Below are positions 24,938-34,153 of a stretch of 48,087 nt of DNA, piece by piece. The stretch lies in contig JAJQBL010000022.1 of NCBI GenBank assembly GCA_021203325.1, positions 1 to 48,087 on the forward strand, read 5' to 3'. Under the pieces are notes generated by a model. It saw only the letters and a list, made by a program, of their open reading frames with translations, did no database searches and was not told the origin of the DNA. The DNA comes from Clostridiales bacterium (GTDB taxonomy: Bacteria > Bacillota > Clostridia > Oscillospirales > Oscillospiraceae). Position numbers and translations under genes: made by a program. Within the stretch, counting starts at the first letter, position 1. Each line of letters begins with the position of its first letter.

Positions 24938-27900
24938 ATGGTGAAGCAATGTGTGAAAAAGCCGTTTACCGTGTTGGTTGCCGTCATCATTGCGCTGGTG
25001 CTGGGGGTGGTGTGCATGACGCGGATGACCACCGACCTGCTGCCGGAGATGAGCCTGCCCTACATGGTGGTTATCACCACCTACCCCGGCGCAAGCCCGG
25101 AAAAGGTGGAGGCCAACGTAACGGAGCCGCTGGAGAGCGCTTTGGGCACCGTCAGCGGCGTGGAGAACGTCACCAGCAGCAGCGCGGAGAATTACTCCAT
25201 GATTATGCTGGAATTCGAGGATGACACGGATATGGACTCTGCCATGGTCAAGGTGGATTCCGCCTTACAGGATGTGGAGAGCTCTCTGCCCGACCTGTGC
25301 GGCACCCCCAACGTCATGGAGATCAGCATGGACATGGTGGCCACCATGTACGTCAGCGTGGACTACGAGGGGAAGGACATCTATGCGCTGTCCGACTTCG
25401 TGGAGGACATCGTGACGCCCTATTTCGAGCGGCAGGACGGCGTGGCCAGCGTCTCCACCGCGGGCCTGGTGGAGCAGACCATCGAGGTGCGGCTGAACCA
25501 GGACAAGATTGATGCGATCAACAACAAGCTCCTGGCCTCCGTGCTGGACACCCTGGAGGAGACGAAGCAGGAGATTGAAGATGCCCAGGCGGAGCTGGCC
25601 GACGCCCAGGCGGAGCTGGACGACGGCACCGCCGAGTTGGAGGACCAGCAGGAGGAGACCTCAGAGGAGCTGGCGGAGGCCAGCCTGGCCCTGAATCAGG
25701 CCATCGCCACCCAGAGCGCCTATGAGGCCCAGCTGGCCAGCCAGCAGGCCAATCAGACGGCCCTGGAAACGGAGCTGGAGGCCTATGAGACGGCGGGGAT
25801 TCAGGAGAGCTATGAGGAGCTGGAGGCCCTGTTCCAGACCCTCCAGGACACCGCCGCCAGCGAGGAAACCTACAACGCCATCTATGACGCGGCCTACAGC
25901 CAGGTCCTGATTTCCGCCACCCAGTCCGTGGTGGACAGCATGGCGGCCAGCGGCCTGATGGAGTCCGTCACGGTGACGGAGGACAATGTGGAGGCGATTT
26001 TGGAGATGCTGGACAGCACCTCTGCCGCATCCTCCGGGGCCTCCGCCTCTGACACCGCGGCTTCTGACACCGGTGCTTCCAGCGCTTACGAGACCCTGTC
26101 CGCCCTGCCCGAGGAGCAGCTGCTGGCCTACCTCTCTACCCTGTCGGAGGAGGAAGTCGCTGCCCTGCTGGCGGGCATGACGGAGGAGGAGCTGGCCGCC
26201 CTGCTGCCCAGCCTGTCCGATACGGAGCGGGCCGCCCTGCTGGCCCTGGCGGACACGGCGGAGGGAACGGACACAGAGAACACCGGGAACACGGAGAACA
26301 CAGGGGACGCCTCCGGCAGCGCTTCTTCCACCGGCGTCAAGGCGAGCCTGATTGCCACGGCGGAGGACGCGGCCGCATCCGTGGCGGAGAGCCAGGTGGC
26401 CGAGATGACTGCCAGCCTGCCCACCAGCGTGGAGGACGCCATCGCCAACCCGGAGAAGCTGGATTACGCGGTGTCGCTGCTGGAGACCCAGGGAATGGGG
26501 GAGGCGGCCTCCGCCCTGACGGTGGAGAATCTCACCACCATCTCTGACATCGTCAACACCCGCATCCCCCAGATCGAGACGGAGCTTGCCAATCTGGAGA
26601 TCAAAATCGCCGTGGCCACCGCCACGGTGGAGGCGGTGAACTCCGCCGTGGAGGAGGCTGTCAACAGCTATACCACGGTGGAGGCCGGGAAGATTTTGGC
26701 GGCGGCGGGCTTTGGCTCCGCCAGCGCCCAGCTGTCGGCGGCGCAGACCGCCCTGGAGGACGGGCAGAGCCAGCTGGACTCCGCCCTGGAATCCTACGAG
26801 GCCGCCCGGGAGACCGCCATTGCAAGCGCCAACCTGGATGCCCTGCTGGACATCGACACCCTGGCCACCCTGATTTACGCCCAGAACTTCTCCATGCCCG
26901 CCGGGTATGTGGACGATGCGGACGACAACCAGTGGCTGCTGAAGGTGGGCGAGGAGTACAGCAGCCTGGAGGACCTGGAGAGCATGGTGCTGTGCAATCT
27001 GGACAGCGTAGGAGACGTGACCCTGGGGGACGTGGCCGACCTGACGGTGATCGACAACGCCGCAGACAGCTACACCCGGGTCAACGGTGAGGCCGGTGTG
27101 GTGCTGTCCATCTTCAAGGGCAGCACCGCCGGCACCAGCGACGTTTCCGCCGCCTGCAACGACGCCATTGAAGAGCTGGAGGAGAAGTATGACGGCCTGC
27201 AAATTCAGCCGCTGATGGATCAGGGCGAATATATCTCGCTGATTATCTCCAACATTCTGGAGAGCATGATTCTGGGCGCTCTGCTGGCCATCGTGATTCT
27301 GGCCCTGTTCCTGAAGGATATCCGGCCCACGCTGGTGGTGGGTTTCTCCATCCCCTTCAGCGTCCTGATTGCCCTCCTGCTGATGTACTTCACGGACATT
27401 TCGCTGAACATCATGTCCCTGGGCGGCCTGTCCCTGGGCATTGGCATGCTGGTGGATAACTCCATCGTCGCCATAGAAAATATCTACCGGCTGCGGGGCC
27501 GGGGCCTGCCCGCCCCCCGGGCGGCGGTGCAGGGGGTGAAACAGGTGGCGGGGGCGCTGATTTCCTCCACCCTGACCACCATCTGCGTGTTCCTGCCCAT
27601 GATTTTCACCACGGGCTACACCCGGGAGCTGATGTACCCCATGGCGCTGACCATCGGCTACGCCCTGATTGCCTCCCTGGTGGTGGCGATGACGGTGGTG
27701 CCCACGGTGGCCTCCACCCTGCTGAAAAGCGTCCAGCCCAAGTCCCACCCCTGGTTTGACAAGCTGGTGGACGGCTACGGGAAGGTGCTGGACTTCTGCC
27801 TGCGGGTGAAGGTGGTGCCTCTGGGCCTGGCCATCGCCCTCTTTGCGGTGGCCGTGTTCGGCGTGGCGCGGATGGGTATGGTGATGATACCCGATATGTC

Positions 27901-29425
27901 CAGCAACCAGATTTCCATCACCGTGACCATGCCGGAGGACTATGACCAGGACACCGCCTACGCCGCCGCCGACGAGGTGACGGAGCGCATCCTGGCGGTG
28001 GACGGGGTGGACTATGTGGGGGCCATGACCAATGCCTCCAGTATGCTCACCACCAGCGCCACCACCTCCAATGACTTTTTGAACTATGTGTTCTATGTGG
28101 TGCCCAGCGACGATGTGAACACGGAGCAGGGCATTGAGGACATCTGTAACCAGATCGCGGCCAACACCGCCGACCTGGAGTTTACGGTGGACGCCGCCTC
28201 GTCCTCCTCCAGCGAGATGAGCAGCATGCTGGGCAGCGGCCTGGAGATCGACATCTACGGCTCCGACCTGGACACCCTGGTGGAGATTTCGGAGGACTTT
28301 ATGGAGATCATCTCCGAGACCGAGGGCTTCGACACCCCCACCAACGGCCAGGATGAGGCCGACCAGGAGCTGGTGCTGGTGGTGGATAAAGACGCCGCCA
28401 TGGGGCTGGGGCTGACGGTGGCCCAGATTTACAGCGAGATCTCCGCCCGCCTGACCACGGAGAGCACCTCCACCACCGTCACCATCGACGGCACGGAGAT
28501 GGAAGTGGTCATCGTGGACGAGACGAATCTGTTGACCCGGGAGAACCTGATGGACATCACCTTTGACGTGGACACCGCCGACGAGGACGGCGCGTCCGTC
28601 ACCGAGACCCATACCCTGGATGAGTTCGCCACGGTGGAGACGGATACCAGCGTGTCCACCATCTCCCGTGAGAATCAGCAGCGGTACATCTCCGTCACGG
28701 CGGACACCCTGGACGGCTACAACTCCACCCGGCTCTCCATGGCCCTCAGCGAGGTGCTGGAGGACTACGAGATGCCCGACGGCTACACCTGGGAAATGGC
28801 CGGCGAGTATGAGACGGTGATTTCCATGATGACCCAGATGATTGAAATGCTGGCGCTGGGCCTCCTCTTCGTCTACCTGGTGATGGTGGCCCAGTTCCAG
28901 AGCCTGCTGAGCCCTTTCATCATTCTGTTCGCCGTCCCCCTGGCCTTCACCGGCGGTATGTTCGGCCTGATGGCCTTTGGGGAGCAGCTGTCCCTGCTGA
29001 GCATGATCGGCTTCCTGGTGCTGATGGGTACGGTGGTGAACAACGGCATTGTGTTTGTGGACTACACCAACCAGCTCCGGCTGGGCGGCATGGAGAAGCG
29101 GGCGGCCCTCATTGCCACCGGCAAGACCAGGATGCGGCCCATCCTGATGACCGCCCTGACCACCATCCTTGCCATGGGCAGCATGATGTTCTCCACCGGC
29201 ATCAGCGCCTCCCTGACCAGAGGCATGGCCATTGTGGTGGCCTGCGGCCTGGCCTACGCCACCCTGATGACCCTGTTTGTGGTGCCGGTGATGTACGACG
29301 TGCTGTACCGCAGGCAGCCCAGGGAAATCGACGTGGGGGACGACACCATCGACGATGTGCCGGACGATGCGGCGGAGTTCCTCCAGCAGGCCAGGGCCGA
29401 GGAAGCGGCCAGGGCCGGAAAGTAA
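24938..29425 (+). CDS. RND-family (HAE1/SwrC-like) exporter with large coiled-coil insertion
   Basis: A 1495-residue inner-membrane exporter; relatives are about 1030-1070 residues. The N-terminus is the first membrane helix (FTVLVAVIIALVLGVV). The porter domain begins normally (LLPEMSLPYMVVITTYPGAS) and reaches RLNQDKIDAINNKL near residue 190. It is then interrupted by about 440 residues of heptad-like Glu/Gln/Ala-rich helix and low-complexity linker before resuming at LIYAQNFSMPAG near residue 645. The membrane motifs GMLVDNSIVAIENIYR (TM4) and MGTVVNNGIVFVDYTNQLR (TM10) are conserved, so it is probably proton-driven. No adaptor protein or outer-membrane channel is encoded nearby, as expected in a Gram-positive cell. 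Substrate unknown: lipids, surfactants or drugs are all possible. Confidence 0.92.
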   Translation: MVKQCVKKPFTVLVAVIIALVLGVVCMTRMTTDLLPEMSLPYMVVITTYPGASPEKVEANVTEPLESALGTVSGVENVTSSSAENYSMIMLEFEDDTDMDSAMVKVDSALQDVESSLPDLCGTPNVMEISMDMVATMYVSVDYEGKDIYALSDFVEDIVTPYFERQDGVASVSTAGLVEQTIEVRLNQDKIDAINNKLLASVLDTLEETKQEIEDAQAELADAQAELDDGTAELEDQQEETSEELAEASLALNQAIATQSAYEAQLASQQANQTALETELEAYETAGIQESYEELEALFQTLQDTAASEETYNAIYDAAYSQVLISATQSVVDSMAASGLMESVTVTEDNVEAILEMLDSTSAASSGASASDTAASDTGASSAYETLSALPEEQLLAYLSTLSEEEVAALLAGMTEEELAALLPSLSDTERAALLALADTAEGTDTENTGNTENTGDASGSASSTGVKASLIATAEDAAASVAESQVAEMTASLPTSVEDAIANPEKLDYAVSLLETQGMGEAASALTVENLTTISDIVNTRIPQIETELANLEIKIAVATATVEAVNSAVEEAVNSYTTVEAGKILAAAGFGSASAQLSAAQTALEDGQSQLDSALESYEAARETAIASANLDALLDIDTLATLIYAQNFSMPAGYVDDADDNQWLLKVGEEYSSLEDLESMVLCNLDSVGDVTLGDVADLTVIDNAADSYTRVNGEAGVVLSIFKGSTAGTSDVSAACNDAIEELEEKYDGLQIQPLMDQGEYISLIISNILESMILGALLAIVILALFLKDIRPTLVVGFSIPFSVLIALLLMYFTDISLNIMSLGGLSLGIGMLVDNSIVAIENIYRLRGRGLPAPRAAVQGVKQVAGALISSTLTTICVFLPMIFTTGYTRELMYPMALTIGYALIASLVVAMTVVPTVASTLLKSVQPKSHPWFDKLVDGYGKVLDFCLRVKVVPLGLAIALFAVAVFGVARMGMVMIPDMSSNQISITVTMPEDYDQDTAYAAADEVTERILAVDGVDYVGAMTNASSMLTTSATTSNDFLNYVFYVVPSDDVNTEQGIEDICNQIAANTADLEFTVDAASSSSSEMSSMLGSGLEIDIYGSDLDTLVEISEDFMEIISETEGFDTPTNGQDEADQELVLVVDKDAAMGLGLTVAQIYSEISARLTTESTSTTVTIDGTEMEVVIVDETNLLTRENLMDITFDVDTADEDGASVTETHTLDEFATVETDTSVSTISRENQQRYISVTADTLDGYNSTRLSMALSEVLEDYEMPDGYTWEMAGEYETVISMMTQMIEMLALGLLFVYLVMVAQFQSLLSPFIILFAVPLAFTGGMFGLMAFGEQLSLLSMIGFLVLMGTVVNNGIVFVDYTNQLRLGGMEKRAALIATGKTRMRPILMTALTTILAMGSMMFSTGISASLTRGMAIVVACGLAYATLMTLFVVPVMYDVLYRRQPREIDVGDDTIDDVPDDAAEFLQQARAEEAARAGK

Positions 29426-29444
29426 AACAGCTTAACGGATACGG

Positions 29445-29504
29445 AAAAAGCCGTGGGCCGCGTCCCCTGTACCTGTGACGGGGCCGCGGAGCCCACGGCT
29501 CTTT
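29445..29504 (+). terminator. Bidirectional terminator after the RND gene
   Basis: GCCGTGGGC (29450-29458) pairs with GCCCACGGC (29491-29499), with A-run on the left and TCTTTT on the right, so it can act in both directions between converging genes. Confidence 0.8.
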
Positions 29505-29510
29505 TCGGGC

Positions 29511-29549
29511 AAAAAAAACGGCTCCCCCCGTGCAGTCACGGAGGGAGCC
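29511..29549 (-). terminator. Terminator of glgP on the minus strand
   Basis: GGCTCC...CCGTG / CACGG...GGAGCC hairpin preceded on the plus strand by eight A, which read as eight T after the hairpin in the minus-strand transcript. Confidence 0.85.
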
Positions 29550-29573
29550 ATTCAAATTCTGATGCCGGGCAGC

Positions 29574-32000
29574 TTACCCGCGGGTGTGGACGTGCCAGAT
29601 GTTGTTGGCATAGTCATGGATGGAGCGGTCGGCGGCAAACTTGCCGGACTTGGCGATGTTGACCAGCGCCATCTGGTTCCAGCGGCGGCTGTCGCTGTAG
29701 GCGGTGACGATGCGGTTCTGCATATAGCGATAGCTCTCGAAGTCCGCCAGCAGCAGATAGTTGTCCGCCGTGTAGCCCTGGCCGAAGAGCAGGCTGTTGG
29801 TGATGTCCTGATAGCTCTTGCCGTCGGAGAAGCCGGTGTTCAGCTTGTTCAGCACCCGCTGAATGGTGGGGCTGGCGTTGTAATACTCATAGGAGTTGTA
29901 GCCGGCGGCCTTCTTGTCGGCCACCTCCTCGGCGGTGAGGCCAAAGATGAAGATGTTGTCGTCGCCCAGGAGCTGGTGCATCTCCACGTTGGCGCCGTCC
30001 TCGGTGCCGATGGTCAGGGCGCCGTTCATCATGAACTTCATGTTGCCGGTGCCGGAGGCCTCCTTGCCGGCGGTGGAGATCTGCTCGGAAATCTCGGCGG
30101 CGGGCATCAGCTTCTCCGCAATGGACACCCGGTAGTTCTCGATGAAGAACACCTGGAGCTTGCCCTTGCAGCGGGGGTCGTTGTTGACCTCATAGGCCAC
30201 GGAGTTGATCAGCTCAATGATGCGCTTTGCCATATGGTAGGCAGAGGCGGCCTTTGCGGCGAACAGGAAGGTGTGAGGCACGATGTCCTTCCCGTCCTGA
30301 ATCTGCTGGTACAGGTAGATGATGTTCATCACGTTCAGCAGCTGGCGCTTGTACTCATGGAGGCGCTTGGACTGGACATCGAAGACGGCGTCGGTGTTCA
30401 GGCTGTAGCCGTATTCCCGCTTGCAGTAGGCGGCGAAGGACTCCTTGTTGGCCTTCTTGATCTGGCCCAGCCGCTCCAGCACGGCGGCATCGTCCCTGGC
30501 CCGCAGGAAGTCCTCCAGCTTGCCCGGCTGGAGCAGATAGTCGTCGCTGCCGTTGACCTCGCAAATCAGGTTGTGCAGCTCAGGGTTGATCTCGGCCAGC
30601 CAGCGGCGGTGATCCACGCCGTTGGTGACGTTGGTGAACTTCTCCGGGGTGCGGAGATAGGCGGTGTGGAACACATCGTCCTTCAGAATCTGGCTGTGCA
30701 GCTCGGCCACGCCGTTGACGGCGAAGCAGGTGGCCACGCACAGGTTTGCCATGCGCACGTCCCCGTCCCAGACGATGGCCAGCTCACGGGCTTTGGACTC
30801 GTCATTGTGGAAGAAGGCCCGGACCTCTTTCAGGTAGCGCTCATTGATTTCGCAGATGATCTGCCAGCACCGGGGCAGCAGGGCGATGATCAGGTCCTGA
30901 GGCCAATGCTCCAGGGCCTCGGCCAGCACGGTGTGGTTGGTGTAGGCCACGGTGCGGGTGACGATGCTCCAGGCCTCGTCCCAGCCGAAGCCGTTCTCAT
31001 CCATCAGGATGCGCATCAGCTCGGGGATGGCCAGGGTGGGATGGGTGTCGTTGATTTGAATGACGTGCTTCTCAGCGAAGTTGCGCAGGGTGCCGTACTG
31101 GGCTTTGTGCTTGCGGACGATGGACTGCACCGCGGCGGAGGCGAAGAAGTACTGCTGCTTCAGCCGGAGCATCTTGCCCTCGTAGTGGTCGTCGGCGGGG
31201 TACAGCACCTTGGCGATGACCTCGGCGTTGGCCCGCTCCTCAATGGCCTTCAGATACTCGCCGGAGGAGTAGCGCTGCATATCCTCACGGACGGGGCTCT
31301 TGGCGTCCCACAGCCGCAGGGTGTTGACGTGGTCGGTCTTGTAACCGGCGATGTTCATGTCCATGGGGACGGCCAGCGCGGTGGTGCCGCCCACATAGTC
31401 CACGGTGAACTTGCCGTCCTCGTTCAGATAGGTCTTGACCTCGCCGCCGAAGCGAACGGTCTCCGTCTCGTCCCACTTGGGCACCAGCCAGGCGTCGCCC
31501 AGCTCCAGCCAGTCGTCGGACAGCTCCTCCTGGCGGCCGTCAATGATCTTCTGGCGGAACATACCCAGCTGATAGCAGATGGAGTAGCCGGTGGCGGGGA
31601 TCTCCTCCGTGGTCATGGAGTCCATATAGCAGGCGGCCAGGCGGCCCAGGCCGCCGTTGCCCAGGGAGGCGTCCGGCTCCAGCTCAAAGATTTCGGCGGG
31701 GTCGAAGCCCATCTCGCTGATGGCGTCCTTCAGTTCGGGCAGGATGCCCAGGTTGTAGGCGTTCTTCATCAGGGAACGGCCCACCAGGAACTCCATGGAG
31801 AGGTAATGCACCTCACGGGCGTTGATGGAGCGGTTGTAGTTGACGGTTTCGATATGGTTGCTGCTCATAATGTCCCGCAGCACCATGGCGCAGGATTTGA
31901 ACATCTGCACCTTGGAAGCCACCTGAGGGGTACGGCCAAAGTTGCGGCGCAGCTTGCCCTCGATCAGGGCGGAGAGTTCATATTTTGAATATTCGCGCAT
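29574..32000 (-). CDS. glgP: Glycogen phosphorylase
   Basis: An 808-residue GT35 phosphorylase releasing glucose-1-phosphate from glycogen or maltodextrin. The start at 32000 is set by GGAGG 10 bases upstream; the frame is open further upstream but overlaps the promoter. The PLP-lysine motif is intact (EASGTGNMKFMMNGAL, TIGTEDGANVE). VHYLSMEFLVGRSL and GNGGLGRLAACYMDSM are family signatures. The length is standard. It is transcribed on its own from a clear promoter, away from the glycogen synthesis genes at 40-45.7 kb, which permits opposite regulation. Confidence 0.97.
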   Translation of the reverse strand: MREYSKYELSALIEGKLRRNFGRTPQVASKVQMFKSCAMVLRDIMSSNHIETVNYNRSINAREVHYLSMEFLVGRSLMKNAYNLGILPELKDAISEMGFDPAEIFELEPDASLGNGGLGRLAACYMDSMTTEEIPATGYSICYQLGMFRQKIIDGRQEELSDDWLELGDAWLVPKWDETETVRFGGEVKTYLNEDGKFTVDYVGGTTALAVPMDMNIAGYKTDHVNTLRLWDAKSPVREDMQRYSSGEYLKAIEERANAEVIAKVLYPADDHYEGKMLRLKQQYFFASAAVQSIVRKHKAQYGTLRNFAEKHVIQINDTHPTLAIPELMRILMDENGFGWDEAWSIVTRTVAYTNHTVLAEALEHWPQDLIIALLPRCWQIICEINERYLKEVRAFFHNDESKARELAIVWDGDVRMANLCVATCFAVNGVAELHSQILKDDVFHTAYLRTPEKFTNVTNGVDHRRWLAEINPELHNLICEVNGSDDYLLQPGKLEDFLRARDDAAVLERLGQIKKANKESFAAYCKREYGYSLNTDAVFDVQSKRLHEYKRQLLNVMNIIYLYQQIQDGKDIVPHTFLFAAKAASAYHMAKRIIELINSVAYEVNNDPRCKGKLQVFFIENYRVSIAEKLMPAAEISEQISTAGKEASGTGNMKFMMNGALTIGTEDGANVEMHQLLGDDNIFIFGLTAEEVADKKAAGYNSYEYYNASPTIQRVLNKLNTGFSDGKSYQDITNSLLFGQGYTADNYLLLADFESYRYMQNRIVTAYSDSRRWNQMALVNIAKSGKFAADRSIHDYANNIWHVHTRG

Positions 32001-32155
32001 AAATTCCAGTCCTCCAATTTGCGTCTTGTGATGCGAAGGCTCTGCCAGTTTGCCTGTGAAGGGCGGCCGGAAGGGGCCGCAGCGTTGGCTCCGGGTCCTG
32101 CATCGGGGGAAATTCCATTCATTTTGCGGGGTGCGGTATGGGAACCGCTTTGGAA

Positions 32156-32184
32156 ATTTTAGCATAAAAGGGGTGAAATGTCAA
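32156..32184 (-). promoter_or_regulatory. Sigma-A promoter of glgP
   Basis: On the minus strand TTGACA (32179-32184) and TAAAAT (32156-32161), 17-bp spacer. It gives a leader of about 150 bases. Confidence 0.88.
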
Positions 32185-32273
32185 TCTTTCCCGGATGAAC
32201 AACCGGTTGAGGATGGATAAAATTCCAACAAAACCGCCCCTTTCTATGTGAAAAATGACAAAAACCTACGCTT

Positions 32274-32312
32274 TTGAAAAATGATCGGGGAGGCGCAGAC
32301 CTGCGCCGCCCC
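32274..32312 (-). terminator. Terminator of the ABC exporter operon
   Basis: GGGGAGGCGCAG / CTGCGCCGCCCC stem, with ATCATTTTTC following on the minus strand. Confidence 0.75.
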
Positions 32313-32326
32313 GTTGGCGGAAGGCG

Positions 32327-34153
32327 TCAGCCCAGCACAGAGCTGACGCTTTCCGCGGTAAACTGGTGGGTGTAGAGCTGGTAATAGGCCCCTCTGGCCG
32401 CCATCAGCGCCTGATGGGTGCCCCGCTCGATGATCTCCCCGTCCTTCACCATCAAAATCACATCCGCGTCCCGGATGGTGGACAGGCGGTGGGCGATGAT
32501 GAAACTGGTGCGGCCTTTGGTCATCTCCGCAATGGCGGACTGAATCAGCTGCTCCGTCAGGGTGTCGATGGAGGAGGTGGCCTCGTCCAGCACCAGGATA
32601 CGGGGGTCGGACAGGATGGCCCGGGCGAAGCTGAGGAGCTGCTTCTCCCCGGTGGAGAGGAGGTCGCCCCCCTCGCCCACCTGGCTGTCATAGCCCTGCT
32701 CCATGCGGTCAATGACCTGGTCGGCGCAGACCAGCCTGCAGGCCCGCTGAATCTCCTCCAGCGAAGCGTCGGGGTTGCCGTAGCGCAGGTTCTCCAGCAC
32801 CGTGCCGCTGAACAGGTGGGGCTGCTGAAGGACGTAGCCGATGTTGCTGTGGAGCCAGAGCTGGCTCCGCTCCCTGGCGTCCCGCCCGTCGATGAGGACG
32901 GCCCCCTCCGTGGGCTCGAAGAACCGGCAGACCAGGTTCACCAGGGTGCTTTTCCCCGCGCCGGTCTCCCCCACGATGGCCACACGGGTGCCCTGGGGGA
33001 CGGTCAGATTGAAGTGGGACAGGATGGTTTCCTCCCCGTCCGGGTAGCGGAAGGTCACGTCCCGGAACTCCACGTCGCCGTGGAGGGGTTCCCAGTTCTC
33101 CCGCTTGGGGTGGATGGAGTCCCCATATTTGGCGATGACCTCCGGGGTGTCCGCCACGTCGGGCTGAGTGTTCAGCAGGCGCTCCACCCGCTCGATGTTC
33201 ACCTGGGCGCTGACCAGACTTTGCAGCGACTCCACAATGCCCTGCACCACGTCCCCTATGTTGAGGGCGTAGGTGGTGAAGGCGGACAGGGTGCCCAACG
33301 CCAGCAGCCCGTCCATGTTCAGCACACCGCCCCGCCACAGCATCAGGGCCAGCCCTATGTTTCCGGCGAAGATGACGATGGCCTGCAGGGCGCCCCGGTA
33401 ATGGTTCGTCTTTACGCTGGCGCGGTACATATCGGCGGTATCCGTCTGAAACGTGTCCTCCATCTTCTGCTCCGCCACCAGGGTCTTGATGGTCTTGGCC
33501 CCGGTGATGCCCTCGTTGTAATCCGCGGTGATGCGGCTGTTGATTTCCCGCACACGGCGGTTCATGGTGGTCAGGTGCCGCTGGAAGTAGGCGCAGGCCA
33601 CCACTTCAATGGGGACCAGCGCCAGCATGACCAGCCCCAGCTGCCAGCTCAGCCGCAGCATCACCACCAGCATAAACACCAGATAGCTGCCGTCCCAGAG
33701 GACCAGGTCCATCAGGCTCCAGGTGGCCACCGCGCCGATGCGCCCTGTGTCGGAAATCAGCCGGGAGTGGATATAGCCCACGCCGTTCTGGTTATAGTAA
33801 CTGATGGACAGGGTTTGCAGGTGGTCAAAGAGCTTTTTGCGGAGGCTGTAGTCCAGCACCACCTCGATTTTAGCGGCGCCATAGGAGCAGTAGTAGTTGA
33901 TTCCCATCCGCACCAGCAGCACCAGCAGATAGACCAGCAGGAAGGCCGCCAGGGTGTCCAGGGTGCCCTCCCCGATGAAATGGTCGATGGCGTAGGTCTG
34001 GAACAGGGGGATGACCGCCTCCAGGACGCTGCCCAGCAGGCCGGTGAGGACGATCAGCACCATCAGCGTTTTCTGTTCCTTCCAGAAGGGGAGCAGGAAG
34101 CCCAGACCGAAGAAGTGCCGCTTCTTCACCGGCGTATTCGTCTTGTCAGCCAC
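32327..34153 (-). CDS. ABC exporter half-transporter B (canonical Walker B)
   Basis: A 608-residue fused membrane and ATPase subunit: six membrane helices in residues about 25-330, then a nucleotide-binding domain. Walker A is GETGAGKST, Walker B is ILVLDEATSSID with the catalytic Glu. The signature motif is degenerate, LSTGE instead of LSGGQ. This complements its partner, which has a normal signature but Asp for Glu in Walker B. Together they form one active and one degenerate ATP site, as in BmrCD, LmrCD and TM287/288-type heterodimeric exporters. It overlaps the upstream partner gene by 8 bases. Drug or lipid export is likely. Confidence 0.94.
   Translation of the reverse strand: MADKTNTPVKKRHFFGLGFLLPFWKEQKTLMVLIVLTGLLGSVLEAVIPLFQTYAIDHFIGEGTLDTLAAFLLVYLLVLLVRMGINYYCSYGAAKIEVVLDYSLRKKLFDHLQTLSISYYNQNGVGYIHSRLISDTGRIGAVATWSLMDLVLWDGSYLVFMLVVMLRLSWQLGLVMLALVPIEVVACAYFQRHLTTMNRRVREINSRITADYNEGITGAKTIKTLVAEQKMEDTFQTDTADMYRASVKTNHYRGALQAIVIFAGNIGLALMLWRGGVLNMDGLLALGTLSAFTTYALNIGDVVQGIVESLQSLVSAQVNIERVERLLNTQPDVADTPEVIAKYGDSIHPKRENWEPLHGDVEFRDVTFRYPDGEETILSHFNLTVPQGTRVAIVGETGAGKSTLVNLVCRFFEPTEGAVLIDGRDARERSQLWLHSNIGYVLQQPHLFSGTVLENLRYGNPDASLEEIQRACRLVCADQVIDRMEQGYDSQVGEGGDLLSTGEKQLLSFARAILSDPRILVLDEATSSIDTLTEQLIQSAIAEMTKGRTSFIIAHRLSTIRDADVILMVKDGEIIERGTHQALMAARGAYYQLYTHQFTAESVSSVLG

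Larger units (their letters stand above)
32001..32326. other. Intergenic region upstream of glgP
   Basis: 326 bases holding the glgP leader and promoter and, at the right end, the terminator of the ABC exporter genes. The leader is GC-rich around 32050-32110 and could fold, but no known RNA element is recognised. Confidence 0.6.

Noticed and set aside
25661-28612. 983-codon minus-strand frame across the RND gene
   Set aside because: Low-complexity antisense shadow without start signals or known motifs.
29475-31988. 837-codon plus-strand frame opposite glgP
   Set aside because: Shadow of the phosphorylase gene; its start lies inside a terminator.
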